Shown here: in pieces, positions 17,407 to 25,172 of the stretch
Layout: each line of letters starts with the position of its first letter
How positions within the stretch are numbered: the first letter of the stretch is position 1
NCBI RefSeq assembly: GCF_013359595.1
Contig: NZ_JABFMP010000033.1
Coordinates: 16,281-80,280, forward strand
Source of the DNA: Pseudomonas sp. C1C7
GTDB lineage: Bacteria; Pseudomonadota; Gammaproteobacteria; Pseudomonadales; Pseudomonadaceae
Direction of reading: 5' to 3'
Length of the DNA stretch: 64,000 nucleotides
The notes under the pieces: model-generated
What the model saw: only the letters and a program-made list of their open reading frames with translations
The model's database searches: none
Told to the model about the DNA's origin: nothing
Program-made: the position numbers and the translations under genes

Positions 17407-19113
17407 TTAGAGGAAGAAGTCCACGCGGAAATAGATCGGAGCTTCACGGTCGGGCAGCGTATCGGGGCGTTCCAGCGAGTGCGCGAACGTCACGCTGGCG
17501 GCCATGTGCTGACCACGGGCAAACAGTTCCAGCGAGTTGCTCGACAGGCGTCCGTGCTGATCGCCGTTGTAGCGGTCATCACGGATCACACCCTGGTCGT
17601 AGCCCAGGCCGGTGCCGTATTCGGCGAACAGCGGACGCAGCCATGACAGCGTCACCGGTCGCGTCCAGCGCAGGTCATTGCGCCAGTAGCCGCCGCTGTC
17701 ACCCGACAGGGACTGGTCCTTGTAACCGCGAATCGATGACTGCCCGCCGAGGCTGGTGCGTTGCGGACTGAACAGCACGTCTTCGCTGCGCTGGCCGGTC
17801 ATCAGGCTGGTGAAGCTGAAGGACTCGCCCCACAGCTTGAACGGCTGCAGGTAACTCGCCGTGGCGCTGTATTTGCGATAACGCGCATTCGGCTCGCCCG
17901 GCCCCGGGTGGCCATTGCCTTGAGCGTCAAACGCACCGATGCCCTGCTGCATGCCCAGGTCAAGGTTGACGAACGCGCTGCCCACTCGCCGCCCGTGGTT
18001 GATGCCGTACTGCATCTCGCTGATACGGTTGCTGCTCAGCTTGAGCTTGCTGTCTTCGATGAAGTTGTTGGTGCGCAGATAGGAAAGACCGACGTTGAGC
18101 GAGGTCTTGCTGACAGCATCCCGATGGATCACTCGCTCGGCGCGCAGTTGATGGTTCTGGCTGTCGCCGGTCTGCTTGAAGTTGTAGCCGTTGGCGGCGA
18201 TCTGCGAGCGGTACTCGCTCTGGTTGTAGGTGTAAGTGAAGTTCCACCAGCCCCACGGCAGGTTGTAATTGAGCAGCGCGTTGTTGGAGGTGTGCTGGTG
18301 ATCGGTCATCGCATCGTGACCGCCGCGCAGGTTCAACTGGTCGGCCAGGCCCAACGGGCTGTCCCAGTCAAAGGTCGTGCCCCACTGTTGTTCGCCGGTG
18401 CTGCGCTGGCCATCGTTGCTGCGCGACAACCCGACGCGCCAGGGCTTTTGCGGGCTGTTGGTCACCAGCACGTCACTGCCGCCGACATTCTTGCCGGGGG
18501 CCAATTCCATCTTCGCCTGGTTCGAAGGCAGGCGATTGAGCTGATCGACCAGTTGCTCGATCTCGCGCAGGTTGACCAGATCGCCGGCCTTGCCGGGAAA
18601 GGCCATTGCCAACTCACGCTCGGACAACTGGCTGTCCGGCGCACTCTTGAGGCCTTCGAGCCGCCCCTCGACCACCAGCACTTGCAGATGCCCACCGGAC
18701 AAATCCTGTTGCGGCAGGTAGGCACGACTGGTGACCAGGCCTTTCTCGATGTAGTGGTCGGTGATGACTTTGAGCAGCTCATTGAGCTGGGCAACGCCCA
18801 GGCATTGGCCGATGTAAGGCTTGAGCAAGCGATCGCGCTCGGCGACAGACAGGCTGTCGGCGCCCTTGAGCTCGATGTCCTTTATAGGAAAGCAGCGGGT
18901 ATCGGTTGGCGCTGTCGGCTGTGTCGGCCGGGCCTGTTCGCCAGGCAGTTCCTTGAGTTCTTCAAGGCGGCGGCGTTGCTCCTCGAGCAAACGATCCTGG
19001 CGTTCGCGGATCAGGTCAGTATCACCAGGAGTGGGCGCAGCGAGGACACGGCTCAGAGGAAAAAGGCAAAGCAAAGCCGCGCACAACCTCGCCGCAAGGG
19101 CGGGTGAGTCCAT
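17407..19113 (-). CDS. cdiB: Two-partner secretion outer-membrane transporter CdiB
   Basis: A 568-residue Omp85/TpsB protein. It has a signal peptide ending VLAAP, an Arg/Glu-rich N-terminal helix that would plug the pore, and two POTRA domains (FPIKDIELKGADSL; VVEGRLEGL). A 16-strand-type barrel follows, with the lid-loop motif SIRGYKDQSLSGD near residue 475, and the protein ends in Phe-Phe-Leu. Length is typical. GAGGG lies eight bases before the ATG. It is first in the operon and exports CdiA across the outer membrane. A promoter with an overlapping palindrome lies at 19146-19186. Confidence 0.9.
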   Translation of the reverse strand: MDSPALAARLCAALLCLFPLSRVLAAPTPGDTDLIRERQDRLLEEQRRRLEELKELPGEQARPTQPTAPTDTRCFPIKDIELKGADSLSVAERDRLLKPYIGQCLGVAQLNELLKVITDHYIEKGLVTSRAYLPQQDLSGGHLQVLVVEGRLEGLKSAPDSQLSERELAMAFPGKAGDLVNLREIEQLVDQLNRLPSNQAKMELAPGKNVGGSDVLVTNSPQKPWRVGLSRSNDGQRSTGEQQWGTTFDWDSPLGLADQLNLRGGHDAMTDHQHTSNNALLNYNLPWGWWNFTYTYNQSEYRSQIAANGYNFKQTGDSQNHQLRAERVIHRDAVSKTSLNVGLSYLRTNNFIEDSKLKLSSNRISEMQYGINHGRRVGSAFVNLDLGMQQGIGAFDAQGNGHPGPGEPNARYRKYSATASYLQPFKLWGESFSFTSLMTGQRSEDVLFSPQRTSLGGQSSIRGYKDQSLSGDSGGYWRNDLRWTRPVTLSWLRPLFAEYGTGLGYDQGVIRDDRYNGDQHGRLSSNSLELFARGQHMAASVTFAHSLERPDTLPDREAPIYFRVDFFL

Positions 19114-19145
19114 GGGTCGGTCCCTCGAAAAAACAGTGATGGCGC

Positions 19146-19186
19146 AATAGTGGCGTGATGTTAGAGAGCCACTATTCTGGCGTCAA
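19146..19186 (-). promoter_or_regulatory. cdiB promoter with overlapping palindromic operator
   Basis: On the minus strand TTGACG and TAACAT are separated by 17 bases, a good sigma-70 promoter ending about 45 bp before the cdiB ATG. A perfect 9-bp inverted repeat, AATAGTGGC-N13-GCCACTATT (19146-19176), covers the spacer, the -10 and the probable start point. That is the usual place for a repressor site. The regulator is unknown. Confidence 0.65.
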
Positions 19187-19470
19187 TTCAGAAACGGCTG
19201 AAAAGAAGGTGGGAAAAACCCTCACTTACCGATAGTTTTTAAACATTCGCTTCTTCGGGGCGGGTCTTAAGAAACGGCTGAAAATGCCGAACTTGATCGG
19301 CTGCTTTCATGACCCTGATGGGTCTGAAAACATTAAGGGATGGGGGGAGTTCGCTGAAATCGGACGGTTCCGGCGTGCTGCTAAGACAGTTCTTGCAATG
19401 AGGACGGAAGGATCCCCAATTCAGGGGTCACTTTTAAACACTCTCTCCTTAAGGGCGCAGCAGGAACAAC
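19187..19470. other. Non-coding stretch upstream of cdiB with a direct repeat
   Basis: No credible gene is seen. GAAACGGCTGAAAA occurs twice, about 81 bp apart (near 19190 and 19271). A stretch near 19411-19441 (CCAATTCAGGGGTCACTTTT) looks like debris of a mobile element but could not be assigned. Confidence 0.4.
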
Positions 19471-20025
19471 TCATGCGTGTTCCGGTAATTGATGCTCCCG
19501 GCAAATCAACTCAACTTCTCTCTGCTCCAGGGGTTCCTGGGTCAACCCGCAAAACGCCCTTCCTTCCACGTTCTGATGAAAACGGCACGTGCGACACAGA
19601 CCGAAACCCGGCACGTCCTCACCGCGCTGAACATCTCTGAGCAGCTGGAGCAGCAGATCCTCCAACACGCGCGCATCCGCCCCCATGCGATGTGTGGCGG
19701 CAACCAGAAAATCGGGTGGGATGACCGCATTCAGCAGCGCCTGCGCCGGTTGGGTCAGTTTCAGATGCACGCTGCGCTTGTCTTTGTCGTCCGGCTGCTT
19801 GACCAGCAACCCCTTGCCTTCCAGGGCCTTGAGCGATTGCGAGACGGTGCCTTTGGTCAGCCCCAGGTATTCGGTGACCGCCAGCGGCGTGTCGGAGTAG
19901 CGATTGCAGCGGCCCAGGTACATCAGCGCGCTCAGCTGAATCGGCTGCAGGTCGGTGAGCATCGGGTGTTCGCGATACCAGACGCGAGTGAGGCTCGAGA
20001 GCCTTTCCAGCAGATCAAACAACAC
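19471..20025 (-). CDS. MarR-family regulator with cysteine-rich C-terminal tail
   Basis: The 184-residue protein opens with a MarR winged helix (PIQLSALMYLGR, then AVTEYLGLTKGTVSQSLKAL and the basic wing DDKDKRSVHLKLT). The C-terminus is extended beyond a typical MarR and carries CRTCRFH, then FCGLT and a final C before REHQ, four cysteines suited to binding a metal or Fe-S cluster. The start is a GTG at 20025 with AGGA nine bases upstream. It is divergent from the secreted-protein/DUF2024/Rof operon and probably controls it through the palindrome at 20060-20074. Redox or metal sensing is inferred. Confidence 0.8.
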   Translation of the reverse strand: MLFDLLERLSSLTRVWYREHPMLTDLQPIQLSALMYLGRCNRYSDTPLAVTEYLGLTKGTVSQSLKALEGKGLLVKQPDDKDKRSVHLKLTQPAQALLNAVIPPDFLVAATHRMGADARVLEDLLLQLLRDVQRGEDVPGFGLCRTCRFHQNVEGRAFCGLTQEPLEQREVELICREHQLPEHA

Positions 20026-20059
20026 GGGGGTGATTCCTGATAGATGAAGTCAATAAATA

Positions 20060-20106
20060 GTATCGAATAAATACCATATTGACAAAGGATCGACTTGCCG
20101 TAGGCT
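20060..20106 (+). promoter_or_regulatory. Promoter of the 20150-21432 operon with MarR-type palindrome
   Basis: TTGACA at 20079-20084 and TAGGCT at 20101-20106 are 16 bases apart, a plausible sigma-70 promoter. Just upstream is GTAT-CGAATAA-ATAC (20060-20074), and the half-site GGTATCGATTCGAA recurs near 20110. These fit an operator for the divergent MarR protein. Confidence 0.5.
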
Positions 20107-20149
20107 ATTGGTATCGATTCGAAACATAATCACCCACGGGAGACGCATC

Positions 20150-20890
20150 ATGAAAACCACACTGGCATTGACCCTCGGCACCCTGTTGGTCGCACCGGCC
20201 TGGGCCCACGACGCGCAAGGCATCAGCAGCGCCAAAGGCAAGGCCGACGCCGCCTTCGATCTGGTTAACACCCGGGTCTTCAAGGACGGCAACGATCTGG
20301 TGTTCGAGCAACTGGTCGACGGCAAGGCCGGCAGCCGCGTGCCGAGCGCCAAAGGCTCGTTTGCCGGTGCCGAGGTGTACAGCTATGTCTGGCCGACCAG
20401 CCTGGACAGCTCCGCGGTCGGCTTTGAGGCGAAGTCGGGCATTCTCGCGCTCGCGCTGACCTCGCACCCGGACTTCGACGACACCCCGCAGCTGGATGAA
20501 AACAAAGACGGCAAGAAGGACAACGATGGCGGTCTGTGGCACTCGCACTGGGTGGTGTTGACCAAGGACGAGAGCTGCGGGCCTGGCGGGTTGAAAGTGC
20601 GTGACATCCCCAAGGACGCCAAGCCGAAGCTGCCGGCGACCTGGCCCGGCGCGCCGATCTACATCGACTCCCCCGGCTATGACCTGAGCGTCGAGAAAAA
20701 CGCGGCGAAGATCCGGGTGCCGTTGGCGGCGGTCGGCTTTCCCGAAAGCTTCAACTACGACGGCGTGACCGCGGCCCTGAAGGTCAACGCCGATCTGCAC
20801 AATCCGTTGCTGTGCGTCAGCAGCGTCTACGACATTGCTTCGGGCGACCTTTCGTTGCCGGGCACCTGGAAACTGAAGGAGAGCAAATGA
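20150..20890 (+). CDS. Secreted protein with EF-hand-like calcium loop
   Basis: A 246-residue protein with a clear signal peptide (MKTTLALTLGTLLVAPAWAH). The mature part is periplasmic and largely beta-predicted, with an acidic loop DENKDGKKDNDGG resembling an EF-hand calcium site (about residue 120). A nearby segment reads LWHSHWVVLTKDESCGPGG. The family was not recognised. The ATG at 20150 is preferred over an upstream in-frame start because it begins the signal peptide and follows GGGAGACGC. It is first in an operon with the DUF2024 gene (ATGA overlap) and rof. Confidence 0.7.
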   Translation: MKTTLALTLGTLLVAPAWAHDAQGISSAKGKADAAFDLVNTRVFKDGNDLVFEQLVDGKAGSRVPSAKGSFAGAEVYSYVWPTSLDSSAVGFEAKSGILALALTSHPDFDDTPQLDENKDGKKDNDGGLWHSHWVVLTKDESCGPGGLKVRDIPKDAKPKLPATWPGAPIYIDSPGYDLSVEKNAAKIRVPLAAVGFPESFNYDGVTAALKVNADLHNPLLCVSSVYDIASGDLSLPGTWKLKESK

Positions 20891-21150
20891 TGAGCATCAA
20901 GGTCTTCGATACCCACGTGCGCACCAAAGACGGCCGTTACTTGCACTTCGATGTGCTGATCGAGGAGAACGATCCGGACCTGGCGAAGACCTATGCGCGC
21001 CGGTTTCTTGATGAACAGGGCGTTCAGGAAGAAGATGTTGCCCAGGACCGCTGCCAGTTCTGTCACGTCGAGCCATCCAACCCGCAAGTGGCCGAGGCCA
21101 TCGCCCGGCAGGGTTACTTCATTCTCAAACTGCAAGGTTGTCGGGAGTAA
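20887..21150 (+). CDS. DUF2024 family protein
   Basis: A small (87-residue) acidic cytoplasmic protein with the DUF2024 pattern: IKVFDTHVRTKDGRYLHFDV, a helix with ARRFLDEQG, then RCQFCHVEPSNPQV and a final YFILKLQGC. The CxxCH motif could bind metal, but no function is established for the family. The ATG overlaps the stop of the secreted-protein gene; a second ATG follows at once. Rof is encoded three bases downstream, indicating one transcript. Confidence 0.8.
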   Translation: MMSIKVFDTHVRTKDGRYLHFDVLIEENDPDLAKTYARRFLDEQGVQEEDVAQDRCQFCHVEPSNPQVAEAIARQGYFILKLQGCRE

Positions 21151-21153
21151 CGT

Positions 21154-21432
21154 ATGAACACTTATCAGCCCATGAATTGCGACCTGTACGACTATCTGGA
21201 GATCGCCTGCATGCGCGGTTACCGGCTGAATGTCGAGCTGCACGATGGCTCGTGCCTGGAGGCGAAGGCGCTCACCACGCGGACGGCGAGCAGCAAGGAG
21301 GAGTTTTTGTTGCTCGAATCCGCTGACGGCCAACAGGAGATCCGTCTGGATCAACTACTGGCCATCACTCCGCTGGATGCGAATGCGCAGTTTGGGCGGG
21401 TGGTGTTTTCCGATGCGGTTTGCAGTTTCTGA
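21154..21432 (+). CDS. rof: Rho-binding antiterminator Rof (YaeO)
   Basis: The 92-residue protein shows the Rof signature YQPMNCDLYDYLEIACMRGY, followed by a Sm-like beta fold (LNVELHDGSCLEAKAL, KEEFLLLES, EIRLDQLLAITPLD). In E. coli this protein binds Rho and inhibits termination. It is last in an operon with a secreted protein and a DUF2024 protein, probably under the divergent MarR regulator. That would tie Rho inhibition to the signal sensed by MarR, which is an inference. Confidence 0.88.
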   Translation: MNTYQPMNCDLYDYLEIACMRGYRLNVELHDGSCLEAKALTTRTASSKEEFLLLESADGQQEIRLDQLLAITPLDANAQFGRVVFSDAVCSF

Positions 21433-21448
21433 CGCGGTGCCCCTGGAC

Positions 21449-21550
21449 CTGTAGGAGCCGAGCTCGCGATGGAAGACCAGACACCGCGGGGCGTCAGGCA
21501 GCCAGTGTCATCGTTGACGACCATCGCAAGCGTGCTCGCTCCTACAGGGT
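21449..21550. repeat. REP pair (GTAGGAGCGAG class, diverged)
   Basis: CTGTAGGAGCCGAGCTCGCGATGG at the left (first 20 bases diagnostic) faces CCATCGCAAGCGTGCTCGCT, with CCTACAGGG after it. The arms have diverged from the copies at 54841-54940. Confidence 0.6.
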
Positions 21551-21579
21551 CCGTGGTGAACACAAACACCGAATGCCTG

Positions 21580-21663
21580 TAGGAGCTGTCGAGTGAAACG
21601 AGGCTGCGATCTTTTGATTTTGGAAAACAGGATCAAAAGATCGCAGCCTTCGGCAGCTCCTAC
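21580..21663. repeat. Long-hairpin repeat, copy 1
   Basis: GTAGGAGCTGTCGAGTGAAA, then CGAGGCTGCGATCTTTTGAT, face ATCAAAAGATCGCAGCCTTC, then GGCAGCTCCTAC. The left arm carries an extra GAGTGAAAC-type insertion absent from the right arm. Further copies lie at 27275, 36725 (flipped), 40865 and 63559. It is intergenic and may be transcribed as a hairpin. Confidence 0.8.
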
Positions 21664-21699
21664 ACGGACCAATCGCGATCAGGCCGGCCGGTAGGCCGC

Positions 21700-21846
21700 C
21701 TCGCTTTTGATTTTGAGGTGCCCCGTCGGAAGTCCGAGCGCAGGTTCTGCGCAGTGGGCAACTCGGCATGGATGCCGGGTTAGCCGCCGTAAGGGCGGAA
21801 CCCTAAGCGGCCGTTACCGCAGAAATGGATATGCCCCCAAAAAATG
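21700..21846. repeat. Fragment of a longer Pseudomonas intergenic repeat
   Basis: This block starts TCGCTTTTGATTTTGAGGTG and contains AACTCGGCAT-GG-ATGCCGGGTT, a strong hairpin, then AGCCGCCGTAAGGGCGG. The opening resembles the block at 63863-63900. No gene is evident between rof and the SDR gene. Confidence 0.4.
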
Positions 21847-21852
21847 CATCGC

Positions 21853-22602
21853 TCAGACCAGCGACATGCCCCCGTCCACATTCAATTCGATGCCATTGAC
21901 GAACGAACTGTCGCTGGACGCCAGATACAGCGCCGCCCGCGCCAGCTCATCCGCCTCGCCCAAACGCCCCGCCGGGATCATGTCTGCCATCATCTGCATG
22001 AACCCCGGACGCTGTTCCTCTGAAACCCCCAATTTGCCAATGATCGCCGTATCCACCGGACCCGGGCTCAGCACGTTCACACGAATCCTGCGCGCACGCA
22101 GTTCCAGCGCCCAGTTGCGCGCAAAGGCGGCGATGGCGGCTTTGGAACCGGCGTACACCGCGTGCCCGTCGAGCACTTTGGTCGCGGCCAGGGAGCTGGT
22201 CAGAATGATGCTCGCCCCGTCGCGCAGCACAGGCGTGATCGACTGCACGCCGAAAAACACCCCGCGTGTATTGATGTTGAATTGCGCATCGAATTCTTCG
22301 GGCGTGACCTGCTGCGAAGGCGTCAGGGTGATGACCCCGGCGTTGGCCATGTAGATATCCAGGCCACCGAACCGCTGGCGTACCTGTTCGGCCACTTCGG
22401 TGTGGTGCTCAAGACTGGCGACATCGCCCTTGATGCCGATGGCGCCATGGCCGATCTGGCGAACGGCCTCGTACAGAATCTCCTGACGGCGGGCGGTGAT
22501 GATCACCTGCGCACCCTCTTTGGCGAACAGGCAGGCCGAGGCCAGGCCAATACCGCTGTTGCCGCCGGTGATCACCGCGACCTTTCCTTGAAGACGTTGC
22601 AT
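21853..22602 (-). CDS. Short-chain dehydrogenase/reductase
   Basis: A classical SDR of 249 residues. Visible are the cofactor motif TGGNSGIG, NAG near residue 88, the catalytic Ser in ILTSSLA, the YAGSK active-site Tyr/Lys pair, and NVLSPGPVDT. The C-terminus, LNVDGGMSLV, is typical. The start chosen is the ATG at 22602, where the Rossmann fold begins; an in-frame ATG 25 codons upstream would add a non-homologous leader. A LysR gene is divergent 100 bp away and probably controls it. Substrate unknown. Confidence 0.88.
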   Translation of the reverse strand: MQRLQGKVAVITGGNSGIGLASACLFAKEGAQVIITARRQEILYEAVRQIGHGAIGIKGDVASLEHHTEVAEQVRQRFGGLDIYMANAGVITLTPSQQVTPEEFDAQFNINTRGVFFGVQSITPVLRDGASIILTSSLAATKVLDGHAVYAGSKAAIAAFARNWALELRARRIRVNVLSPGPVDTAIIGKLGVSEEQRPGFMQMMADMIPAGRLGEADELARAALYLASSDSSFVNGIELNVDGGMSLV

Positions 22603-22702
22603 CTGCTGACTCCGCTTGTTGAAGGAGCGCAGTATTATGTCGCCCGTCCCAATGCCCACCAGTCCAGCGAACGGCACATCAGTTGTGCCCTGGAGTCACA
22701 CC

Positions 22703-23599
22703 ATGTCGAGCCTGTTGAACCAGTCGGCCAGCCTGATTGCCTTCGTCCGCGCGGTCGAAGCCGGCTCGTTCAGCGCCGCCGCGCGCAACGCCGGGACCAC
22801 GCCCTCGGCCATTTCGAAAAGCGTCGCCCGGCTGGAGTCGGAGCTCAATGCCAAACTGTTCCGCCGCTCCACGCGCATGCTCAGCCTGACGCCCGAGGGC
22901 CAGGCATTTTTCGAGCGGGTCGCGCCGCTGTTGCAAGCCATCGACGATTCCGCCGACGCCCTGCGCCACACCGGCGGCGCCCGTGGTCATCTGCGGGTGA
23001 GCATGCCCAGCGAACTCGGGCGATTGCTGATGCCGCGGATTCATTCGGTGTTCCTCGCCGATCACCCGGAGGTGGAGCTGGACCTGACGCTGCTCGACCA
23101 CCATGTCGAGGTGATTCGCGAGGGTTACGACCTGATCTTCCGCGTCGGCAGCCTCGCCGACAGCGACCTCAAAAGCCGCACGCTGGCCCAGCTGGAAATG
23201 GCGCTGGTGGCCTCCCCCGGGTTTCTCGAGCGATCAGGTCACCCGACGTCCATCGAGGAGCTTCGCGCCCTGCCCTTCGTGCGTTACCAGCTGAATGGTC
23301 GGACCTTGCCCATCGTGTTCGCCAATGGGGAAACGGTGGTGCCGCGTGGGCGTATCGGGCTTGATTCGGGGTTTGGGTTGCGGACCGCGGCATTGGAAGG
23401 CATGGGCATCGCCTACCTGATGAAATGCACGGTGCAGCGGGATCTGGATAGCGAGGATCTGGTGCAAGTATTGCCAAAGGAAAAACTGCCGGCGCTGGCG
23501 ATGCATTCGCTGCATGCCTTTGGCGCGTTAACGCCGATTCGGATCAAGGTGTTTGCCGATTTTGTGCAGAGGGAGTTGCTGCGCCTGAACGAAGGTTGA
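22703..23599 (+). CDS. LysR-family regulator
   Basis: A 298-residue CrgA/DmlR-like LysR protein. It has a helix-turn-helix (LIAFVRAVEAGSFSAAARNA, TPSAISKSVARLE) and the wing RRSTRMLSLTPEG. The co-inducer domain carries YDLIFRVGSLADS and GLRTAALEGMGIAYL. The ATG at 22703 is preferred because GGAG lies seven bases upstream. It is divergent from the SDR gene and is the likely regulator of it. Confidence 0.87.
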   Translation: MSSLLNQSASLIAFVRAVEAGSFSAAARNAGTTPSAISKSVARLESELNAKLFRRSTRMLSLTPEGQAFFERVAPLLQAIDDSADALRHTGGARGHLRVSMPSELGRLLMPRIHSVFLADHPEVELDLTLLDHHVEVIREGYDLIFRVGSLADSDLKSRTLAQLEMALVASPGFLERSGHPTSIEELRALPFVRYQLNGRTLPIVFANGETVVPRGRIGLDSGFGLRTAALEGMGIAYLMKCTVQRDLDSEDLVQVLPKEKLPALAMHSLHAFGALTPIRIKVFADFVQRELLRLNEG

Positions 23600-23620
23600 T
23601 GGTGCATCGCCGATCAAATT

Positions 23621-23708
23621 GTGGGAGCGGGCTTGCTCGCGAATGCGGTGTATCAGCCAACGTTAATGTCGACTGATACTCCCTCTTCGCGAGCAAGCCC
23701 GCTCCCAC
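23621..23708. repeat. REPIN (GTGGGAGCGGGCTTGCTCGCG class)
   Basis: GTGGGAGCGGGCTTGCTCGC at the left faces GCGAGCAAGCCCGCTCCCAC at the right around a ~45-base loop. It lies between convergent genes and could end transcription from both sides. Confidence 0.85.
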
Positions 23709-23731
23709 AGGGGGTTGGGTCTATGCCGGGG

Positions 23732-24832
23732 TTATTTGTCGGACTTGATGGCCGTCCACACTCGCGTGCGCACCCGCTCCAGCTTCTGCGGCAATGGCTG
23801 CACCACGTACAGCGTCGCCAGGGCCTGGGGCGTTGGGGTCAGGTTGGGGTTGCCGGTGATTTCCTTGTTGATCATCGGCAGCGAATCCTTGTTCACGTTC
23901 GGATAGCCGAGGAAATCGCTGATCGGGGCGATGACTTTCGGTTCGAGCAAAGTGTTGAGGAATTCGTGGGCCTCCTCGACGTTCTTCGCGCTTTTCGGGA
24001 TGGCGAAGGTGTCGAACCAGATCGGCGCGCCCTCCTTCGGCAGGCGCCAGTCGACCACCACGCCGTTGCCCGCTTCCTTGGCGCGGTTACCGAACTGATA
24101 GAAGCTGCCGGAGTAACCGATGGCCACGCAGATGTCGCCGTTGGCGATGTCGGTCATGTACTTGGCGGAGTTGAAGTAGGTCACGTAAGGGCGAATCTTG
24201 AGCATCAGCGCCTTGGCTTTTTCGTAGTCAGCCGGGTTCTGGCTGTTGGGGTCCAGCTTCAGGTAATGCAGGGCCAGGGGGAGGATTTCCGATGGCGAGT
24301 CGAGCATCGCTACGCCGCAGGACTTGAGCTTTGCCATGTTCTCGGGCTTGAACACCAGGTCCCAACTGTCCACCGGCGCGTTCTCGCCCAGCGCCGCCTT
24401 GACCTTGGCCGGGTTGAAGCCGATCAGCACGGTGCCGTACATGTAGGGAACGCCGTACTGGTTGCCCGGGTCATTGGCGTCGAGCAGCTTGAGCAGCGCC
24501 GGGTCCTGGTGCTGCCAGTTGGGCAGCTTGGACTTGTCGAGTTTCTGGAACACGCCGGCCTTGATCTGGGTTTCGATGAACTGGTTCGACGGCACCACCA
24601 GGTCGTAGCCGGAGTTGCCGGTCAGCAGCTTGGCTTCCAGGGATTCGTTGGTGTCGAAGGTGTCCCAGGTGACCTTGATGCCGGTGTCGTCGGCAAATTT
24701 CTTGGGCACGGCGGGCAGCATGTAGTCCGCCCAGTTGTAGACCCTCAACTCGCGCTGTTCGGCGTGAACGGCGCTGGCCAGCAGCGACAGCCCGCAAACT
24801 GTGGCGCCCAGGATGCGTTTCATGGTGTCCAT
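23732..24832 (-). CDS. Polyamine ABC transporter substrate-binding protein (PotF/SpuD-like)
   Basis: A 366-residue periplasmic binding protein with a signal peptide ending SAVHAE. It matches PotF/SpuD/SpuE throughout: LRVYNWADYMLP, GYDLVVPSNQFI, VDSWDLVFKPENMAKLKSCG, LDSPSEILPLALHYL, ICVAIGYSGSFYQFG and a final TRVWTAIKSDK. GGGGA lies eight bases before the ATG. No transporter permease or ATPase genes are adjacent, so it must pair with components encoded elsewhere or act as a sensor. Putrescine or spermidine is the likely ligand. Confidence 0.88.
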   Translation of the reverse strand: MDTMKRILGATVCGLSLLASAVHAEQRELRVYNWADYMLPAVPKKFADDTGIKVTWDTFDTNESLEAKLLTGNSGYDLVVPSNQFIETQIKAGVFQKLDKSKLPNWQHQDPALLKLLDANDPGNQYGVPYMYGTVLIGFNPAKVKAALGENAPVDSWDLVFKPENMAKLKSCGVAMLDSPSEILPLALHYLKLDPNSQNPADYEKAKALMLKIRPYVTYFNSAKYMTDIANGDICVAIGYSGSFYQFGNRAKEAGNGVVVDWRLPKEGAPIWFDTFAIPKSAKNVEEAHEFLNTLLEPKVIAPISDFLGYPNVNKDSLPMINKEITGNPNLTPTPQALATLYVVQPLPQKLERVRTRVWTAIKSDK

Positions 24833-25048
24833 GGATCAGTTCCCCAATGTCAGCTCGTTGGTTTTTTTCTGTTTTGTAGACGGCAGTGGCCGCAACAACG
24901 GCCAAGGGCAAAGAAGATCAAGGTCTCTGGTTGTGGCCTCGATTCTTGCTGACAGGTGAGTCGGTTCACAGCGTGAGTCAGGCCAAAAGGGGATCGAAAT
25001 GGCCAATATCCGTGTCCGGATGGATCTGGAAGGGTTTAGAGCAACCAT

Positions 25049-25084
25049 AAAAAAACGCCAGCTCCTTGCGGAACTGGCGTTTTT
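25049..25084 (-). terminator. Intrinsic terminator after tRNA-Gln
   Basis: On the minus strand AAAACGCCAGTTCCGCAAGG and AGCTGGCG form a hairpin followed by a run of seven T. It begins 14 bases after the tRNA 3' end and is a textbook terminator. Confidence 0.9.
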
Positions 25085-25097
25085 GATACGGCGAATA

Positions 25098-25172
25098 TGG
25101 CAGGGGCGGCTGGATTCGAACCAACGCATGGCAGGATCAAAACCTGCTGCCTTACCGCTTGGCGACGCCCCT
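25098..25172 (-). tRNA. tRNA-Gln (TTG anticodon)
   Basis: A 75-nt cloverleaf. The acceptor stem AGGGGCG pairs with CGCCCCT, the 3' CCA is encoded, the T arm contains GGTTCGAATCC, and the anticodon stem GCAGG/CCTGC encloses TTTTGAT, giving anticodon TTG for glutamine. A terminator follows. No integrase or duplicated 3' end was seen next to it, so it does not look like an occupied attachment site. Confidence 0.95.

Noticed and set aside
19284..19640. 118-codon plus-strand frame upstream of cdiB
   Set aside because: It runs into the antisense of the MarR gene and shows no recognisable domain or ribosome-binding site.
22616..22702. Upstream in-frame start extending the LysR protein by 29 residues
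   Set aside because: The extra residues are not LysR-like, and the ATG at 22703 has a well-placed GGAG.
25098..25172. tRNA-Gln as an integration site for a genomic island
   Set aside because: No integrase gene and no repeated tRNA 3' end were seen nearby; genes on both sides look like ordinary chromosome.
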